This document shows positions 63,680-64,000 of a stretch of DNA of 64,000 nt, one piece after another. Location of the stretch: the IMG/VR virus record IMGVR_UViG_3300018416_000011, positions 1 through 64,000 of that record. One strand, written 5' to 3'. The notes beneath the pieces were generated by a model. It was not told the DNA's origin, did not search any database, and worked only from the letters and a program-made list of their open reading frames with translations. The stretch's first letter is position 1, and every line of letters starts with the position of its first letter. Source of the stretch: a virus. A program made the translations under genes and the position numbers.

Positions 63680-64000
63680 TGGCACAATATTTTTACGACA
63701 ATCAAATAAGAAGATTTTTACTACAGTTTGCTAAAATTTTTAGCAACTGGTATGTGACTTCAGGTACTGATCCTAACGGCAATCCTATACTCGTTAGAGT
63801 ACCTATCCAATATGGAGATGCAAGTAGACAAGCATCAACAATTATTGCAAACAACTCTGCAAGTAATTTACCTTCTGCACCTTTGATAACTTATTTTATT
63901 AATGGATTAGAGTATGATCAAAGACGTACACAAGAGCCTTACTTTGTAGAGAAACAAAATGTACGTCAAAGAGATTATGATCCTACTACAGCCGCTTACG
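63679..64000 (+). CDS. 15: Tail sheath stabiliser gp15, 3' end cut off by window
   Basis: The first 107 residues are visible. AQYFYDNQIRRFLLQFAKIF, then PILVRVPIQYGDASRQ, corresponds to T4 gp15 (FYNSSFRRY, then FIRVPITYASKEH). FINGLEYDQRRTQEPYF follows as in marine homologues. The ATG overlaps the gp14 stop (TAATG), so it is translated from the gp14 transcript. The order 14-15 matches T4. Confidence 0.8.
   Translation, partial: MAQYFYDNQIRRFLLQFAKIFSNWYVTSGTDPNGNPILVRVPIQYGDASRQASTIIANNSASNLPSAPLITYFINGLEYDQRRTQEPYFVEKQNVRQRDYDPTTAAY

Noticed and set aside
1-64000. tRNA genes, integrase, attachment sites or insertion sequences
   Set aside because: No cloverleaf-like sequence, recombinase motif or terminal inverted repeats were recognised by eye; a tRNA scan could not be run.

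Overview
The window is a tightly packed, low-GC block of a T4-like marine myovirus genome. It carries T4-type virion genes: small terminase gp16, head completion gp4, neck gp13 and gp14, sheath stabiliser gp15, sheath gp18 and tube gp19. It also carries the clamp loader gp44, dNMP kinase gp1, a gp31-like GroES and phoH, plus many copies of a T4-type late promoter octamer ([G/T]ATAAATA). Gene content resembles cyanophage and pelagiphage myoviruses. The low GC suggests a low-GC marine bacterial host such as SAR11, but that is inference; no photosynthesis genes are present. No tRNA, CRISPR array or integrase was seen.

Layout, left to right. 1-5.3 kb: a leftward metabolic cassette (truncated oxygenase, two sulfotransferase-like proteins, cupin, APS-kinase-like/nucleotidyltransferase fusion, C26 glutamine amidotransferase, diiron ferritin-like protein) and a divergent methyltransferase. 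5.3-23.5 kb: a leftward block of probable head-interior proteins, several with an N-terminal M[K/R]...[I/L]xE signature. It includes a 2021-residue modular protein, a Dps-like protein and two ParB-like proteins, interleaved with a B12-type radical SAM enzyme, an asparagine-synthase-like protein and a Cys-cluster protein. 23.6-31.8 kb: a glycosyltransferase, a nucleotidyltransferase/virion fusion, a ClpA-like unfoldase, DnaJ and two conserved phage proteins. 32-37.2 kb: phoH (rightward), gp44, a secreted acidic protein, GroES-like, a mini DnaE-like protein and small conserved genes. 37.2-45.1 kb: fibre or other adhesion-type virion proteins with an M15 peptidase between them. 45.2-56.6 kb: a 1247-residue repeat protein, gp16, gp4, tube and sheath proteins. 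56.7-64 kb: an HNH protein, dNMP kinase, gp13, a SGNH-like protein, a conserved protein, and gp14-gp15 on the opposite strand.

Genes are organised into leftward polycistronic units joined by ATGA or TAATG overlaps. Structural units start at late promoters, while gp44, gp1, dnaJ and a DnaE-like gene have sigma70-like promoters. The most interesting candidates are: (1) the left-end cassette, whose enzyme set resembles the Campylobacter O-methyl phosphoramidate pathway (a 3'-phosphonucleotide-linked modification) and may decorate a surface or virion molecule; (2) five genes whose late promoter octamer ends 5-6 nt before the start codon, predicting leaderless late mRNAs; (3) a family of proteins sharing a prohead-protease-like N-terminal signature and a recurring DIKRLSGL peptide; (4) host-machine adaptors without their cores (ClpA with an IGF loop, DnaJ, GroES).
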